A DNA stretch of 64,000 bases, taken from positions 2,108,001-2,172,000 of the forward strand of contig NZ_CP131935.1 of the NCBI RefSeq assembly GCF_030704305.1, read 5' to 3'. The translations under genes were made by a program, and so were the position numbers. Positions 28,594 to 37,103 of the stretch are shown here, one piece after another; the first letter of the stretch is position 1; each line of letters starts with the position of its first letter. Source of the stretch: Massilia sp. R2A-15. GTDB lineage: Bacteria > Pseudomonadota > Gammaproteobacteria > Burkholderiales > Burkholderiaceae_D. The notes under the pieces were generated by a model. It was not told the origin of the DNA and made no database searches. It saw only the letters and a list, made by a program, of their open reading frames with translations.

Positions 28594-31500
28594 ATGAACG
28601 CACCCGCCCCCGCCCAGGTCCAGTTGAGCGATGCACTCGCCTCCCGCATGAATGCGCAAGACCTGGCGCGGCGGCTGCGCGCCGAGACCGGCGGCGAGGT
28701 GCTGTTCGACGCGGCCTCGCGCGGACGCTATTCGACCGACGCCTCGATCTACCAGGTCGATCCGGTCGGCGTATTCGTGCCGCGCACCGAGGAAGACGTG
28801 GCGCGCGCGATCGCCATTGCGCGCGAGCTGCGCGTGCCGATCCTGCCGCGCGGCGCCGGCACCAGCCAGTGCGGCCAGACCGTCGGCGCGGCGCTGGTCA
28901 TCGATAACAGCAAATACCTGAACCAGGTTACCGCTTTCGACCCGCAGGCGATGACGGTGACGGTGCAGCCCGGGATGGTCCTCGACCACCTGAACGCCTG
29001 GCTCAAGCCGCACGGCCTGTGGTTCCCGGTAGACGTCAGCACCGCCGCCCAGTGCACCATCGGCGGCATGGCCGGCAACAACTCCTGCGGCTCGCGCTCG
29101 ATCGCCTACGGGAACATGGTGCATAACGTCGCCGCCATCGACGCCATCCTGTCCGACGGCACCGAGGCCCGCTTCGCCGACGAGCGCGCAATGGCCGATG
29201 CGCCGGAGCGCGTGCGCACATTGATGGCCGGCCTGCGCGCCATCGCCGCGCGCGAGCATGACGAAATCGCGCGCATGGTGCCGAAAGTGATGCGCCGCGT
29301 CGGCGGCTACAACATCGACATCTGGCATCCGCAAAGCGAGCGGCCGTACACCGCTGACGGCAGCGTCAACCTGGCGCACCTGCTCGTGGGGAGCGAAGGC
29401 ACGCTGGCCACCACGCGCCGCATCACGCTGAAGCTGCAGCCGCTGCCGAAGCACAAGACCCTCGGCGTCGTCAACTTCCCGACCTTCCACCAGGCGATGG
29501 ACATGACGCGCCACATCGTTACGCTCGGGCCGTGCGCGGTGGAGCTGGTCGACCGCACGATGATCGACCTCGCGCGCGGCAATCCGGCGTTCCGCCCGGT
29601 GATCGACAAGGCGCTGACCGGCGAGCCCGAGGCGATCCTGCTGGTGGAATTTGCCGGCGAATCGCGCGACACGCAGCTGGCCAGTCTGCGCCGGCTGGTG
29701 GAGCTGATGGCCCACCTCGGCCTGCCCGGCAGCGTGGTCGAGATGACCGACGCCGGCGCGCAGAAGGCGCTGTGGGAAGTACGCAAGGCCGGCCTGAACA
29801 TCATGATGAGCATGCGCGGCGACGGCAAGCCGGTGTCCTTCATCGAAGACTGCGCGGTGCCGCTGGAGCACCTGGCTGAATACACCAGCCGCCTGACCGA
29901 AGTGTTCGAACGCCACGGCACACGCGGCACATGGTATGCCCACGCCTCGGTCGGCACGCTGCACGTGCGGCCGATTCTCGACATGCGCCGCGGCGGCGCC
30001 CACAAGATGCGCGCCATCGCGGAAGAAGCCGGCGCACTGGTGCGCCAGTACAAGGGCGCGTTCTCCGGCGAGCATGGGGACGGACTGGTGCGCAGCGAAT
30101 GGGTGGCGTGGCAGTTCGGCCCGCGCCTGGTGCGCGCCTTCGAAGAGATCAAGGACCTGTTCGACCCGGCCGGCCTGATGAATCCGGGGAAGATCGTGCG
30201 GACCACGCGCATGGACGACAGCTCCCTGTTCCGCTACAAGCCCGGCTACGCGCCGATGGCCATCGAGCCGGCGCTGGACTGGTCGGCCTGGAATGTGCAG
30301 GCCGACCCGGTGTCGGAACAGGTGTCGGCGCCCGGCAGCGGCGGCGACCCCGCCGGCGGCTTCGCCAAGGCGGTCGACATGTGCAACAACAACGGCCACT
30401 GCCGCAAGTTCGACGCCGGCACAATGTGTCCCAGCTACCGCGTAACCAGGGACGAGCGGCACCTCACGCGCGGCCGCGCCAACACCCTGCGCCTCGCCTT
30501 GTCGGGCCAGCTCGGGCCGGACGGAATCACATCGGAAGCGCTGCGTGACACGCTCGACCTGTGCGTCGGCTGCAAGGGCTGCAAGCGCGATTGCCCGACC
30601 GGTGTGGACATGGCGCGCATGAAGACCGAATTCCTGTACCACTGGCAGAAGAAGCACGGCCTGAGTTTGAAGGAGCGGCTGATCGCCAGCCTGCCGCGCT
30701 GGGCGCCGCTGGCGGCGCGCATGCCGTGGCTGGCCAACCTGCGCGACACCCTGCCCGGCGCCGCGCGCCTGTCCGAAAAGCTGCTGGGACTTTCCGCGCG
30801 CCGCACCCTGCCGGCCTGGCGCGCCGATATCTTCGATACCGTCGGCGTCGCGCCGGAGCAAGCCGACGTGGTGCTGTTTGCCGACACCTTCAACCGCTAC
30901 TTCGAATCGGAGAATGCGCACGCGGCCGTTCAAGTATTGGAGGCGGCTGGTTACAAGGTCCACGTCGCACGCCCGGTTGGCGACGACACGAGACCGCTGT
31001 GCTGCGGCCGCACCTACCTCGCCAGCGGCATGGTCGACGAAGCGAAGGCCGAAGCGCGCCGCGTGATCGAAGCGATGCGCCCGTTCGTCGCGCGCGGCGT
31101 GCCGATTATCGGGCTTGAGCCTTCCTGCCTGCTGACCCTGCGCGACGAATTCCTCGTCATGGGCCTGGGCCCGGATGCCGATGCACTGGGCGCGCAGGCC
31201 TTCCTGTTCGAGGAATTTCTCGCGCGCGAGCATGGCGCCGGGCGCCTGAAGCTTGCGCTCAAGGCGCTGCCGGCCACGCAGGCGCTGCTGCATGGGCACT
31301 GCCACCAGAAAGCGTTCGACGCGGTTCGGCCGGTGCAGGCCGTGCTGGGGCTGATTCCCGGCCTGAAAGTGGACCTGATCGAATCGAGCTGCTGCGGCAT
31401 GGCCGGCAGTTTCGGCTACGACGCACCGCATTACGACATATCGATGCAAATGGCCGAAGCGGCGCTGCTGCCGGCGATCCGCGCGGCGTCGGCCGACACG

Positions 31501-31602
31501 CTGCTGGTGGCCGACGGCACCAGCTGCCGGCACCAGATCGCCGATGGCGCCCAGCGAGAAGCCATTCACGTGGCGCGCGTCTTGCAGCAAGCGTTGGTGT
31601 GA
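28594..31602 (+). CDS. FAD/4Fe-4S fusion 2-hydroxyacid dehydrogenase (GlcD-GlcF/YdiJ-like)
   Basis: 1002 residues. The first half is a flavin-binding dehydrogenase: ILPRGAGTSQCGQTVG and IGGMAGNNSCGSRSIAYGN bind FAD, and LLVGSEGTLA and SGEHGDGLVRSEW belong to the oxidase C-terminal domain. The second half is an iron-sulfur part with CNNNGHCRKFDAGTMCP (about 595) and CVGCKGCKRDCP (about 655). Two CCG motifs follow, LCCGRTY (about 802) and SSCCGMAGSFGY (about 932). This architecture oxidises D-2-hydroxy acids (D-lactate, glycolate, D-2-hydroxyglutarate) and passes electrons towards the quinone pool. E. coli YdiJ is a similar fusion of about this length. It starts three bases after gntR. The substrate is not fixed by sequence. 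Confidence 0.9.
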   Translation: MNAPAPAQVQLSDALASRMNAQDLARRLRAETGGEVLFDAASRGRYSTDASIYQVDPVGVFVPRTEEDVARAIAIARELRVPILPRGAGTSQCGQTVGAALVIDNSKYLNQVTAFDPQAMTVTVQPGMVLDHLNAWLKPHGLWFPVDVSTAAQCTIGGMAGNNSCGSRSIAYGNMVHNVAAIDAILSDGTEARFADERAMADAPERVRTLMAGLRAIAAREHDEIARMVPKVMRRVGGYNIDIWHPQSERPYTADGSVNLAHLLVGSEGTLATTRRITLKLQPLPKHKTLGVVNFPTFHQAMDMTRHIVTLGPCAVELVDRTMIDLARGNPAFRPVIDKALTGEPEAILLVEFAGESRDTQLASLRRLVELMAHLGLPGSVVEMTDAGAQKALWEVRKAGLNIMMSMRGDGKPVSFIEDCAVPLEHLAEYTSRLTEVFERHGTRGTWYAHASVGTLHVRPILDMRRGGAHKMRAIAEEAGALVRQYKGAFSGEHGDGLVRSEWVAWQFGPRLVRAFEEIKDLFDPAGLMNPGKIVRTTRMDDSSLFRYKPGYAPMAIEPALDWSAWNVQADPVSEQVSAPGSGGDPAGGFAKAVDMCNNNGHCRKFDAGTMCPSYRVTRDERHLTRGRANTLRLALSGQLGPDGITSEALRDTLDLCVGCKGCKRDCPTGVDMARMKTEFLYHWQKKHGLSLKERLIASLPRWAPLAARMPWLANLRDTLPGAARLSEKLLGLSARRTLPAWRADIFDTVGVAPEQADVVLFADTFNRYFESENAHAAVQVLEAAGYKVHVARPVGDDTRPLCCGRTYLASGMVDEAKAEARRVIEAMRPFVARGVPIIGLEPSCLLTLRDEFLVMGLGPDADALGAQAFLFEEFLAREHGAGRLKLALKALPATQALLHGHCHQKAFDAVRPVQAVLGLIPGLKVDLIESSCCGMAGSFGYDAPHYDISMQMAEAALLPAIRAASADTLLVADGTSCRHQIADGAQREAIHVARVLQQALV

Positions 31603-31607
31603 CAAAT

Positions 31608-31634
31608 GGGGTCAGGTCCCCCGGACCTGACCCC
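31608..31634. repeat. 27-nt palindrome, copy 1 (perfect arms)
   Basis: GGGGTCAGGTCC, a 3-base CCC spacer, then GGACCTGACCCC: two perfect 12-base arms. It lies inside an apparent operon, between the dehydrogenase stop and the ribosome binding site of the next gene, so it would fold in the mRNA. No U-tract follows, so a classical terminator is unlikely. Confidence 0.85.
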
Positions 31635-31655
31635 GCCTTTGAACGGAGCGACGAA

Positions 31656-32438
31656 ATGAGCGACAACAATGGCAAGGTCCATCTCACCATCATTGACGGG
31701 ATCGCCGCGATCCTGATCGACCGCCCCGCGGCTCGCAACGCGATGACCTGGGCGATGTACGAACAGCTAGGCGCTATCTGCGACCAGCTCGCGGCCGATC
31801 CCGCTGTCAAGGTAGCGACGATCCGCGGCGCCGGCGGGGAGGCGTTTGTCGCAGGCACCGATATCGAACAGTTCCGCGACTTCCGCACCGCGGACGACGG
31901 CGTCGCCTATGAAAAAGAGATCGATCGGCGCATCGGCCAGATCGAGCGCCTGCCCATGCCGACCATCGCCATCGTCGAAGGTTGGGTGATCGGCGGCGGC
32001 CTGGCCATCAGCGCGGCCTGCGACTTCCGCATCGCCACGCCGTCCGCGTCGTTCGGCGTGCCGATCGCGCGCACGCTCGGCAACTGCCTGTCGATGTCGA
32101 ATACCGCGCGGGTGGTCGCCGCATTCGGCGTTCCTCGCGCCAAGCGCATGCTGATGCTGGCCGAGACCATCGGCGCCGAAGAAGCGAAGGCCTGCTCGTT
32201 CGTCACCGAGATCGCCGAGCCTTCCGAGCTCGACGCCGCCGCCGCGCGCATGTGCAAGCGCCTGGCCGGTCACGCCCCGCTGACGATGCGGGTCTCGAAG
32301 GAAGCGATCTGCCGGCTGTCCAGCGAAGGCCTGCCGCACGGCGAGGACCTGATCCGAACCGCCTACGGCAGCCGCGACTTCCGCACCGGCGTGGAAGCCT
32401 TTCTCGCCAAGACGCGTCCCGAATGGAGTGGAACATGA
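31656..32438 (+). CDS. Enoyl-CoA hydratase/isomerase family protein lacking both catalytic Glu
   Basis: 260 residues from ATG 31656, which follows CGGAGCGACGAA; an upstream in-frame ATG would run through the palindrome. The crotonase fold is clear: AILIDRPAARNAMTWAMYEQ, AFVAGTDIEQFRDF (oxyanion-hole region), and EGWVIGGGLAISAACDFRIA. In true hydratases Glu follows the GGG-x motif and a second Glu follows FGxP; here these are Ala (GGGLAI) and Ile (FGVPIA). Another crotonase reaction such as hydrolysis, decarboxylation or C-C cleavage is more likely than hydration. Its stop overlaps the CoA-transferase start as ATGA, so the two probably act in sequence on one acyl-CoA. Confidence 0.85.
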   Translation: MSDNNGKVHLTIIDGIAAILIDRPAARNAMTWAMYEQLGAICDQLAADPAVKVATIRGAGGEAFVAGTDIEQFRDFRTADDGVAYEKEIDRRIGQIERLPMPTIAIVEGWVIGGGLAISAACDFRIATPSASFGVPIARTLGNCLSMSNTARVVAAFGVPRAKRMLMLAETIGAEEAKACSFVTEIAEPSELDAAAARMCKRLAGHAPLTMRVSKEAICRLSSEGLPHGEDLIRTAYGSRDFRTGVEAFLAKTRPEWSGT

Positions 32439-33646
32439 AACAGCACCCCGGTCCGCTCGCCGGCATGCGCGTACTCGAACTGGCGCAGATCATGGCCGGC
32501 CCCACCTGCGGGATGATGCTGGCCGATATGGGCGCCGACGTCGTCAAGGTCGAGAAACTCCCCGGCGGCGACGATGCGCGCGCCTACCGCGAACCGCGCG
32601 TCAACGGCGTCTCGGCGCCGTTCCTGATCCTGAACCGCAACAAGCGCGGCATCGCGCTGAACCTGAAGACCGAACAAGGGCGGCAGATCCTGCTGCGCAT
32701 GGTGAAGGATGCCGATGTCCTCACCGAAAACTACCGGCGCGGCACGCTCGAAAAGCTGGGACTCGGCTACGACGTGCTATCCGCGGTCAATCCGGGGCTC
32801 ATCTACTGCGCGGTATCCGGCTATGGCCGCGACGGGCCGATGGGCGACAAGCCGGGTTTCGACCTGATCGCACAGGGCTTTTCGGGATTGATGTCGGTCA
32901 CCGGCGAACCGGGTCGGCCGCCGGCCAAGACCGGCAACTCGATCGCCGACATCAACGCCGGCATCCTGGCGGTGGCGGGCATCACGGCGGCGTACGTGCA
33001 CAAGCTGAAGACCGGCGAAGGCCAGGTGGTCGACACATCGCTGATCGAGGCGGCGATCCAACAGACCTACTGGCAGGCGGCGATTTATTTCGCCACCGGC
33101 GAGTCGCCGGGGCCGACCGGCTCGGCGCATCTGCTCACCGCGCCCTACCAGGCGTTCCAGGCCAGCGACGGCTGGGTCAATATCGGCGGCGCCAACCAGG
33201 GCAACTGGGAGCGGATCGCACACGCTCTGGGTCATCCGAAGTGGCTCGACGACCCGCGCTACGCCACTAATTCGGCGCGCATGGAAAACATGAGCGCGCT
33301 GGTGGCGGCGATGAACGAGGTCGTTGTGACCCGCACCAAGGCCGATTGGATCGCAGTGTTCGATGCGGCGGGCGTGCCGGTCGGGCCGGTGCACACGATC
33401 GGCGAGGCGCTGTCGCACCCGCAAACGCTGGCGCGTGGAATGGTGGTCGAACAGATGCACCCGCAGGCCGGGCCGGTCAAATCACTGGGCTGCCCCATCC
33501 ACTTTTCGAAGACACCCACCCGCATCGACCGTCCCGCGCCGATGCTGGGCGAGCATACCCGCGAACTGCTGCGCGAGTATGGGTACAGCGACGCGGAGAT
33601 CGACCGTTTTGTGACCGATGGCGTGATCGAAGAGGCGGCTGCGTAA
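32435..33646 (+). CDS. Class III CoA-transferase (CaiB/BaiF family)
   Basis: 403 residues. LAGMRVLELAQIMAGPTCGMMLADMGADVVKVE is the family N-terminus (cited here by its length, first part LAGMRVLELAQIMAGP). LNLKTEQGRQILLRMVKDAD and ENYRRGTLEKLGLGYD match the CoA-binding region, and the catalytic Asp is expected in GNSIADINAGILA. The C-terminal domain has TKADWIAVFDAAGVPVGPV. These enzymes transfer CoA between carboxylic acids, often dicarboxylates. In this operon it would activate the imported acid, or an oxidised product, for the crotonase homologue. A 27-nt palindrome begins eight bases after the stop. Confidence 0.9.
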   Translation: MKQHPGPLAGMRVLELAQIMAGPTCGMMLADMGADVVKVEKLPGGDDARAYREPRVNGVSAPFLILNRNKRGIALNLKTEQGRQILLRMVKDADVLTENYRRGTLEKLGLGYDVLSAVNPGLIYCAVSGYGRDGPMGDKPGFDLIAQGFSGLMSVTGEPGRPPAKTGNSIADINAGILAVAGITAAYVHKLKTGEGQVVDTSLIEAAIQQTYWQAAIYFATGESPGPTGSAHLLTAPYQAFQASDGWVNIGGANQGNWERIAHALGHPKWLDDPRYATNSARMENMSALVAAMNEVVVTRTKADWIAVFDAAGVPVGPVHTIGEALSHPQTLARGMVVEQMHPQAGPVKSLGCPIHFSKTPTRIDRPAPMLGEHTRELLREYGYSDAEIDRFVTDGVIEEAAA

Positions 33647-33654
33647 CACCAGAT

Positions 33655-33681
33655 GGGGTCAGGTCCGCGGGACCAGACCCC
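33655..33681. repeat. 27-nt palindrome, copy 2
   Basis: GGGGTCAGGTCC, GCG, GGACCAGACCCC. One arm differs from perfect symmetry by a single base, an A/A mismatch shared with copies 3 and 5. It sits just after the CoA-transferase stop and before a convergent small gene. Confidence 0.85.
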
Positions 33682-33693
33682 GGGTATTCGGTA

Positions 33694-33966
33694 CTACTTG
33701 TTCTTGTGGCTTTGACGGCCTGCCGCGACGTGCTGCGCATGGGTGCCGCCCTGGCCGCCCGAATGCGAACCGCTGCCTTTCGAACCCGATTGCTGGCTGT
33801 CCGTACGGTGGCTGGCGGTCTTGGTTTCGCCGTGTTCGGCGCGCTGCTTGTTGACGATCCGCGCCGCGACTTCTTCCTCGCGGCCCTTGTAGCGCCCTTC
33901 TTCCTTCATTTTTGCCTTGATTTCCTTGTATTCGCGCTCGCGTTTCGGGCTGGCTCCGGTGGGCAT
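33694..33966 (-). CDS. Small basic hydrophilic protein
   Basis: 90 residues, with a CGGAGGA ribosome binding site before the ATG. The first half is charged and helical (SPKREREYKEIKAKMKEEGR, then EEEVAARIVNKQRAEHGETK). The second half is Ser/Gly/His/Gln-rich and probably disordered. The N-terminal half resembles small proteins that databases often call plasmid stabilisation proteins, a name I do not think is supported. Nucleic-acid binding is possible given the charge. It stands alone between two palindrome copies and is convergent with the CoA-transferase operon. Confidence 0.75.
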   Translation of the reverse strand: MPTGASPKREREYKEIKAKMKEEGRYKGREEEVAARIVNKQRAEHGETKTASHRTDSQQSGSKGSGSHSGGQGGTHAQHVAAGRQSHKNK

Positions 33967-34058
33967 GGCATCCTCCGTGGTGATAAATTCGAAATCACAG
34001 CGTAGTCGTGCAAAACAGCGCGGTAAGTGCGCTGTCCCACATTGAAGGCGAAAAAAAT

Positions 34059-34085
34059 GGGGTCAGGTCCGCAGGACCAGACCCC
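34059..34085. repeat. 27-nt palindrome, copy 3
   Basis: GGGGTCAGGTCC, GCA, GGACCAGACCCC, with the same single asymmetry as copy 2. It lies about 57 bases past the stop of the H-NOX-linked GGDEF/EAL gene, in the gap between two leftward genes. Confidence 0.85.
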
Positions 34086-34142
34086 AGGCTAGCGACCGGC
34101 GCAGGTCGGTATCCGATCCTGCGAACCCGCCCCAGCTTTGCC

Positions 34143-35987
34143 TCAATCCCCGACGATACGCGCCATGTCGAGGCCCTTGCCCGCGACAAGCATCGTGACC
34201 ATTTCCGGTTCCGGCACCGGCCGGCTGAAGTAGTAGCCCTGCATTTCGTCGCAGCCTTCGGACGCCAGCAGGCGCAGCTGGGCTTCGGTTTCGACGCCCT
34301 CGGCAACGGCGCGCAGGCCCAGGCTGTGCGCCAGCCGGATCACCGCGGTGACGATGGCGCCGTCTTCCGGCACCACGGTCAGGCCGCGCGTGAACGCCTG
34401 GTCGATTTTCAGCTTGTCGACCGGGAAGCGCTTCAGGTAGCTCAGGTTCGAGTAGCCGGTGCCGAAATCGTCGATCGACAAAGTGATGCCGATCGCTTTG
34501 AGGCGGTTCATCAGCGCGATCGACGCTTCCGGGTCTTCCATCGACAAGCCTTCGGTCAGCTCGAGGCTGAGCCAGCGCGGCTCGATGCCGTAGCGCTCCA
34601 GTGTTGCGCGCACCAGCTGGTCCAGGTCCTGGTTGGCGAACTGCGACGCGGCCACGTTGATCGCCAGCGGCACCAGCGGCACGCCGCCGTCCTGCCAGCG
34701 GCGCAGCGTGGCGCAGGCCTGGTCGAGCACCCACTGCCCGATGGCCACGATCAGGTTGCTCTCTTCGGCGACCGGGACGAACTGCATCGGCGGCACCAGG
34801 CCAAGTTCCGGCGACTGCCAGCGCAGCAGCGCCTCCATCCCGGTCACATGGCCGCTGCGCAAATCGACCTGCGGCTGGAAGTGCAGCACGAACTCGTTGC
34901 GCTGCAGCGCGCGGTGCAGGCCCTGCTCGAGCGCGACGCGCGCGTCGAGGCGCTGCTGCATCTCCTCGGTGAAGAACTGGAAGCCATTGCGGCCGCTTTC
35001 CTTGGCGCGGTACATCGCAATGTCGGCCTGGCGCAGCAGGGTTTCGGCGTCGCCGCCGTCGTCCGGATAGGTGCTGATGCCGATGCTGCCCGTAACCACG
35101 TGCTCCTGCCCCGCCAGCGGGACCGGCACGCCGAGGCGGCGGCCGATGCGCTCGGCGATCGCCGCCGGCATCTGCGGCCCGAGCGGATAGTCGAGCAGCA
35201 GCACGAACTCGTCGCCGCCGAGGCGCGCGACGGTGTCGGAGTCGCGCACGCACAGCGTCAGCTGCGCCGCGACGATGCGCAGCAGTTCGTCGCCGGCGCT
35301 GTGGCCCAGCGTGTCGTTGACGCCCTTGAACTTGTCGAGATCGACGAACATCACCGCCAGCCGTGTGCCGTGCCTTTCGGCGCGCCGGATCGCGAGCGTG
35401 AGGCGGTCGAGGAACAGCGCGCGGTTAGGCAGGCCGGTCAGCAGGTCGTGCGTGGCCTGGTGTTCGATCGCGCGCTCGTGCTCGCGCCGCTCGGTGATGT
35501 CGTGGGCGACGTTCATGATCGAATCGGCGTCGTGGAAGCGGATCGCGCAGCCGAAAAATTCGACTTCGACCCGCGCGCCATCGAGGCGCTCGACCTCCAG
35601 CGCGCAACGCGGCTGGCGCTGCGCGGCGGCGATGTCGTCGTAGGTGCCTTCGCGCATGCGGTCGCGGAATTTGGCCGGCACCAGCGACAGCGCTTCGACG
35701 CCGAGCAGCTGCGCCGCCTCCGCCGCGCCAAACAGCGCGCAGGCCGCCGGGTTGGCGAACACCACCCTGCCGCCGCTGTGGATCCAGATCGCGTCGGGCA
35801 TCAGTTCGACCAGCGTGCGGTAGCGCCCCTCGCTTTCCTCGAGGTTGGCGTTGAGCGAGCGCAGGTTCAGGTTGATGTCGTACAGCTCGCGGCTCTTTTG
35901 TTCGAGCAGCGACTCGGCTTCCTTGCGCGCGGCGCGCTCGCGAATCAGGCTGCGCGAGGCGACCGTGCTTGGCACTTCTGCTTGCAT
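34143..35987 (-). CDS. PAS-GGDEF-EAL cyclic-di-GMP enzyme, partner of H-NOX
   Basis: 614 residues. An N-terminal coiled coil (about 15-52; RERAARKEAESLLEQKSREL) leads into one PAS domain (about 53-170), GGDEF (about 175-345) and EAL (about 355-605). RLGGDEFVLLL, EALLRW and DDFGTGYSNLSYLKRF are intact. RDSD five residues before GGDEF is a canonical RxxD inhibitory site. The gene starts three bases after the H-NOX stop, so the proteins are made together. In other bacteria H-NOX proteins bind and control such enzymes in response to nitric oxide; the coiled coil is a plausible docking surface. That regulation is inferred here. Confidence 0.93.
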   Translation of the reverse strand: MQAEVPSTVASRSLIRERAARKEAESLLEQKSRELYDINLNLRSLNANLEESEGRYRTLVELMPDAIWIHSGGRVVFANPAACALFGAAEAAQLLGVEALSLVPAKFRDRMREGTYDDIAAAQRQPRCALEVERLDGARVEVEFFGCAIRFHDADSIMNVAHDITERREHERAIEHQATHDLLTGLPNRALFLDRLTLAIRRAERHGTRLAVMFVDLDKFKGVNDTLGHSAGDELLRIVAAQLTLCVRDSDTVARLGGDEFVLLLDYPLGPQMPAAIAERIGRRLGVPVPLAGQEHVVTGSIGISTYPDDGGDAETLLRQADIAMYRAKESGRNGFQFFTEEMQQRLDARVALEQGLHRALQRNEFVLHFQPQVDLRSGHVTGMEALLRWQSPELGLVPPMQFVPVAEESNLIVAIGQWVLDQACATLRRWQDGGVPLVPLAINVAASQFANQDLDQLVRATLERYGIEPRWLSLELTEGLSMEDPEASIALMNRLKAIGITLSIDDFGTGYSNLSYLKRFPVDKLKIDQAFTRGLTVVPEDGAIVTAVIRLAHSLGLRAVAEGVETEAQLRLLASEGCDEMQGYYFSRPVPEPEMVTMLVAGKGLDMARIVGD

Positions 35988-35990
35988 CGA

Positions 35991-36536
35991 TTATCCGCGG
36001 ACCAGGTGAAAATCCGCGCGATGACTGGCGTCGACCTTTCCGAGGTCGATACGGGTGACGGCGATCGGTTCGCCGAAATGCTTGACGCAGCCGGCGATCA
36101 GCCCCTCGGCCAGGTCGGCAAAGCCGCGCGGGGAGCTGTAGCGCACCACCAGTTCGTTGGCGGAGAGGCGCTCGCACTCGAGCTTCGGCAGTTCGGCGTC
36201 CGGATACAGCTTGCGCACTTCGACGTGGATCACGCCGTCCACGCCCGACAGGAATTCGAATGCGTTGGACCCTTGGCCGAACAAGACCGGATAGGAGACG
36301 GAAAAGCGCTGGAACAGCTGTTCACCGAACATGAACACCAGTTGCGACGTGTTCAGGCCGGTCGCATTCGACAAGGCCGTGACAAGGCGCACCAGTTCCG
36401 CGTGGTCATACGTTCCAACCGAGGTGTAAGCCCCGTCGTTGGGCAGCGCGGCTTCGGTGATGATGTGGTCGAGCATGTCGAGGCCCATGCGGGCTTCGAC
36501 CATTTCCATAAATTCTGTAAAGACAACGCCCTTCAC
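35991..36536 (-). CDS. Heme NO-binding (H-NOX) sensor protein
   Basis: 181 residues, the length of stand-alone bacterial H-NOX proteins. The proximal heme His is His104 (GVIHVEVRKLYPDA). The YxSxR motif that binds the heme propionates is Tyr133-Ser135-Arg137 (RYSSPRG). SQLVFMFGEQLFQRF belongs to the same fold. It binds NO through a b-type heme and relays the signal to a partner, here the GGDEF/EAL enzyme encoded three bases downstream. The start is GTG, preceded by AGGAGCCGTC; no in-frame ATG fits better. Confidence 0.93.
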   Translation of the reverse strand: MKGVVFTEFMEMVEARMGLDMLDHIITEAALPNDGAYTSVGTYDHAELVRLVTALSNATGLNTSQLVFMFGEQLFQRFSVSYPVLFGQGSNAFEFLSGVDGVIHVEVRKLYPDAELPKLECERLSANELVVRYSSPRGFADLAEGLIAGCVKHFGEPIAVTRIDLGKVDASHRADFHLVRG

Positions 36537-36565
36537 GACGGCTCCTGTTCGGCGGAAAAAGCGAC

Positions 36566-36571
36566 AGTATA
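36566..36571 (-). promoter_or_regulatory. Possible -10 box of the H-NOX operon
   Basis: TATACT on the minus strand, about 30 bases before the H-NOX GTG. No good -35 hexamer lies at the usual spacing, so an activator or another sigma factor may be needed. Confidence 0.4.
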
Positions 36572-36616
36572 GCGTTGCTGCGGGGCAAGCGGAGGACGTT
36601 TGGCGTTATGCCGTAT

Positions 36617-36808
36617 TCAGGCGGCCGGCGGGTGCGGCTGCGGGGCCGGTTCTGATCGAAAATCCGACATGGGGCGCAGCACCGGGGACCGGCCAGGCGG
36701 CAGGCGGATGACGCCGCACATGATCGCCACGCGCTCGGGCGAGGTGCCATTGCGCCGGCGCTCCACCCCGTTCCAGGGAATGTCGTTTTTCGAAGGTGAA
36801 ATGTCCAT
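36617..36808 (-). CDS. Small hypothetical protein (63 aa)
   Basis: ATG 36808 is preceded by AAGGAGAGTTGCC, one of the best ribosome binding sites in the window, which is the main reason to call it. The protein begins MDISPSKNDIPWNGVERRRN and is Pro/Arg-rich with no signal peptide or membrane segment. It lies upstream of the H-NOX operon on the same strand. I do not recognise a family. Confidence 0.5.
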   Translation of the reverse strand: MDISPSKNDIPWNGVERRRNGTSPERVAIMCGVIRLPPGRSPVLRPMSDFRSEPAPQPHPPAA

Positions 36809-37067
36809 GGCAACTCTCCTTGTTGCGGATAGGAACCGCGTTGTTAACTAATTTGCTGTCAATATGATAATATCTTTCCACGGCTAAATTTCCGGCGACG
36901 CATGATTGGCGTTGCAGCCCGCCCGAAATAGTGTAGTGGCCGCCAGGGCGGCGGGATTGATGGCAAACAGAGCCGTAGCAACACAAACATGCGGATCGCC
37001 GTGTTGTTTTTGCAACGAAACGATTTCTTTATTCTTTTCGCATATTTTTTGGTTGCTATCGGAAACA

Positions 37068-37083
37068 CCACGATTTACCGTGG
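37068..37083. promoter_or_regulatory. Short inverted repeat before the helix-turn-helix gene
   Basis: CCACG and CGTGG around a 6-base loop, about 20 bases before the start codon. The surrounding 36840-37090 region is AT-rich and gene-free and should hold promoters in both directions. It could be an operator or a small mRNA hairpin. Confidence 0.3.
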
Positions 37084-37103
37084 AATCTTTAACGGAGATG
37101 ACG

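Noticed and set aside
27919..31605. Leftward open frame of about 1228 codons across gntR and the dehydrogenase
   Set aside because: It spans two real genes on the other strand and has no recognisable domain.
31608..31634. 27-nt palindrome as a Rho-independent terminator
   Set aside because: No U-tract follows and the copy lies inside an operon; the same sequence also occurs within a coding region.
34008..36572. Rightward frame of about 854 codons opposite the H-NOX operon
   Set aside because: Shadow with biased composition; the minus strand encodes intact H-NOX and GGDEF/EAL proteins.
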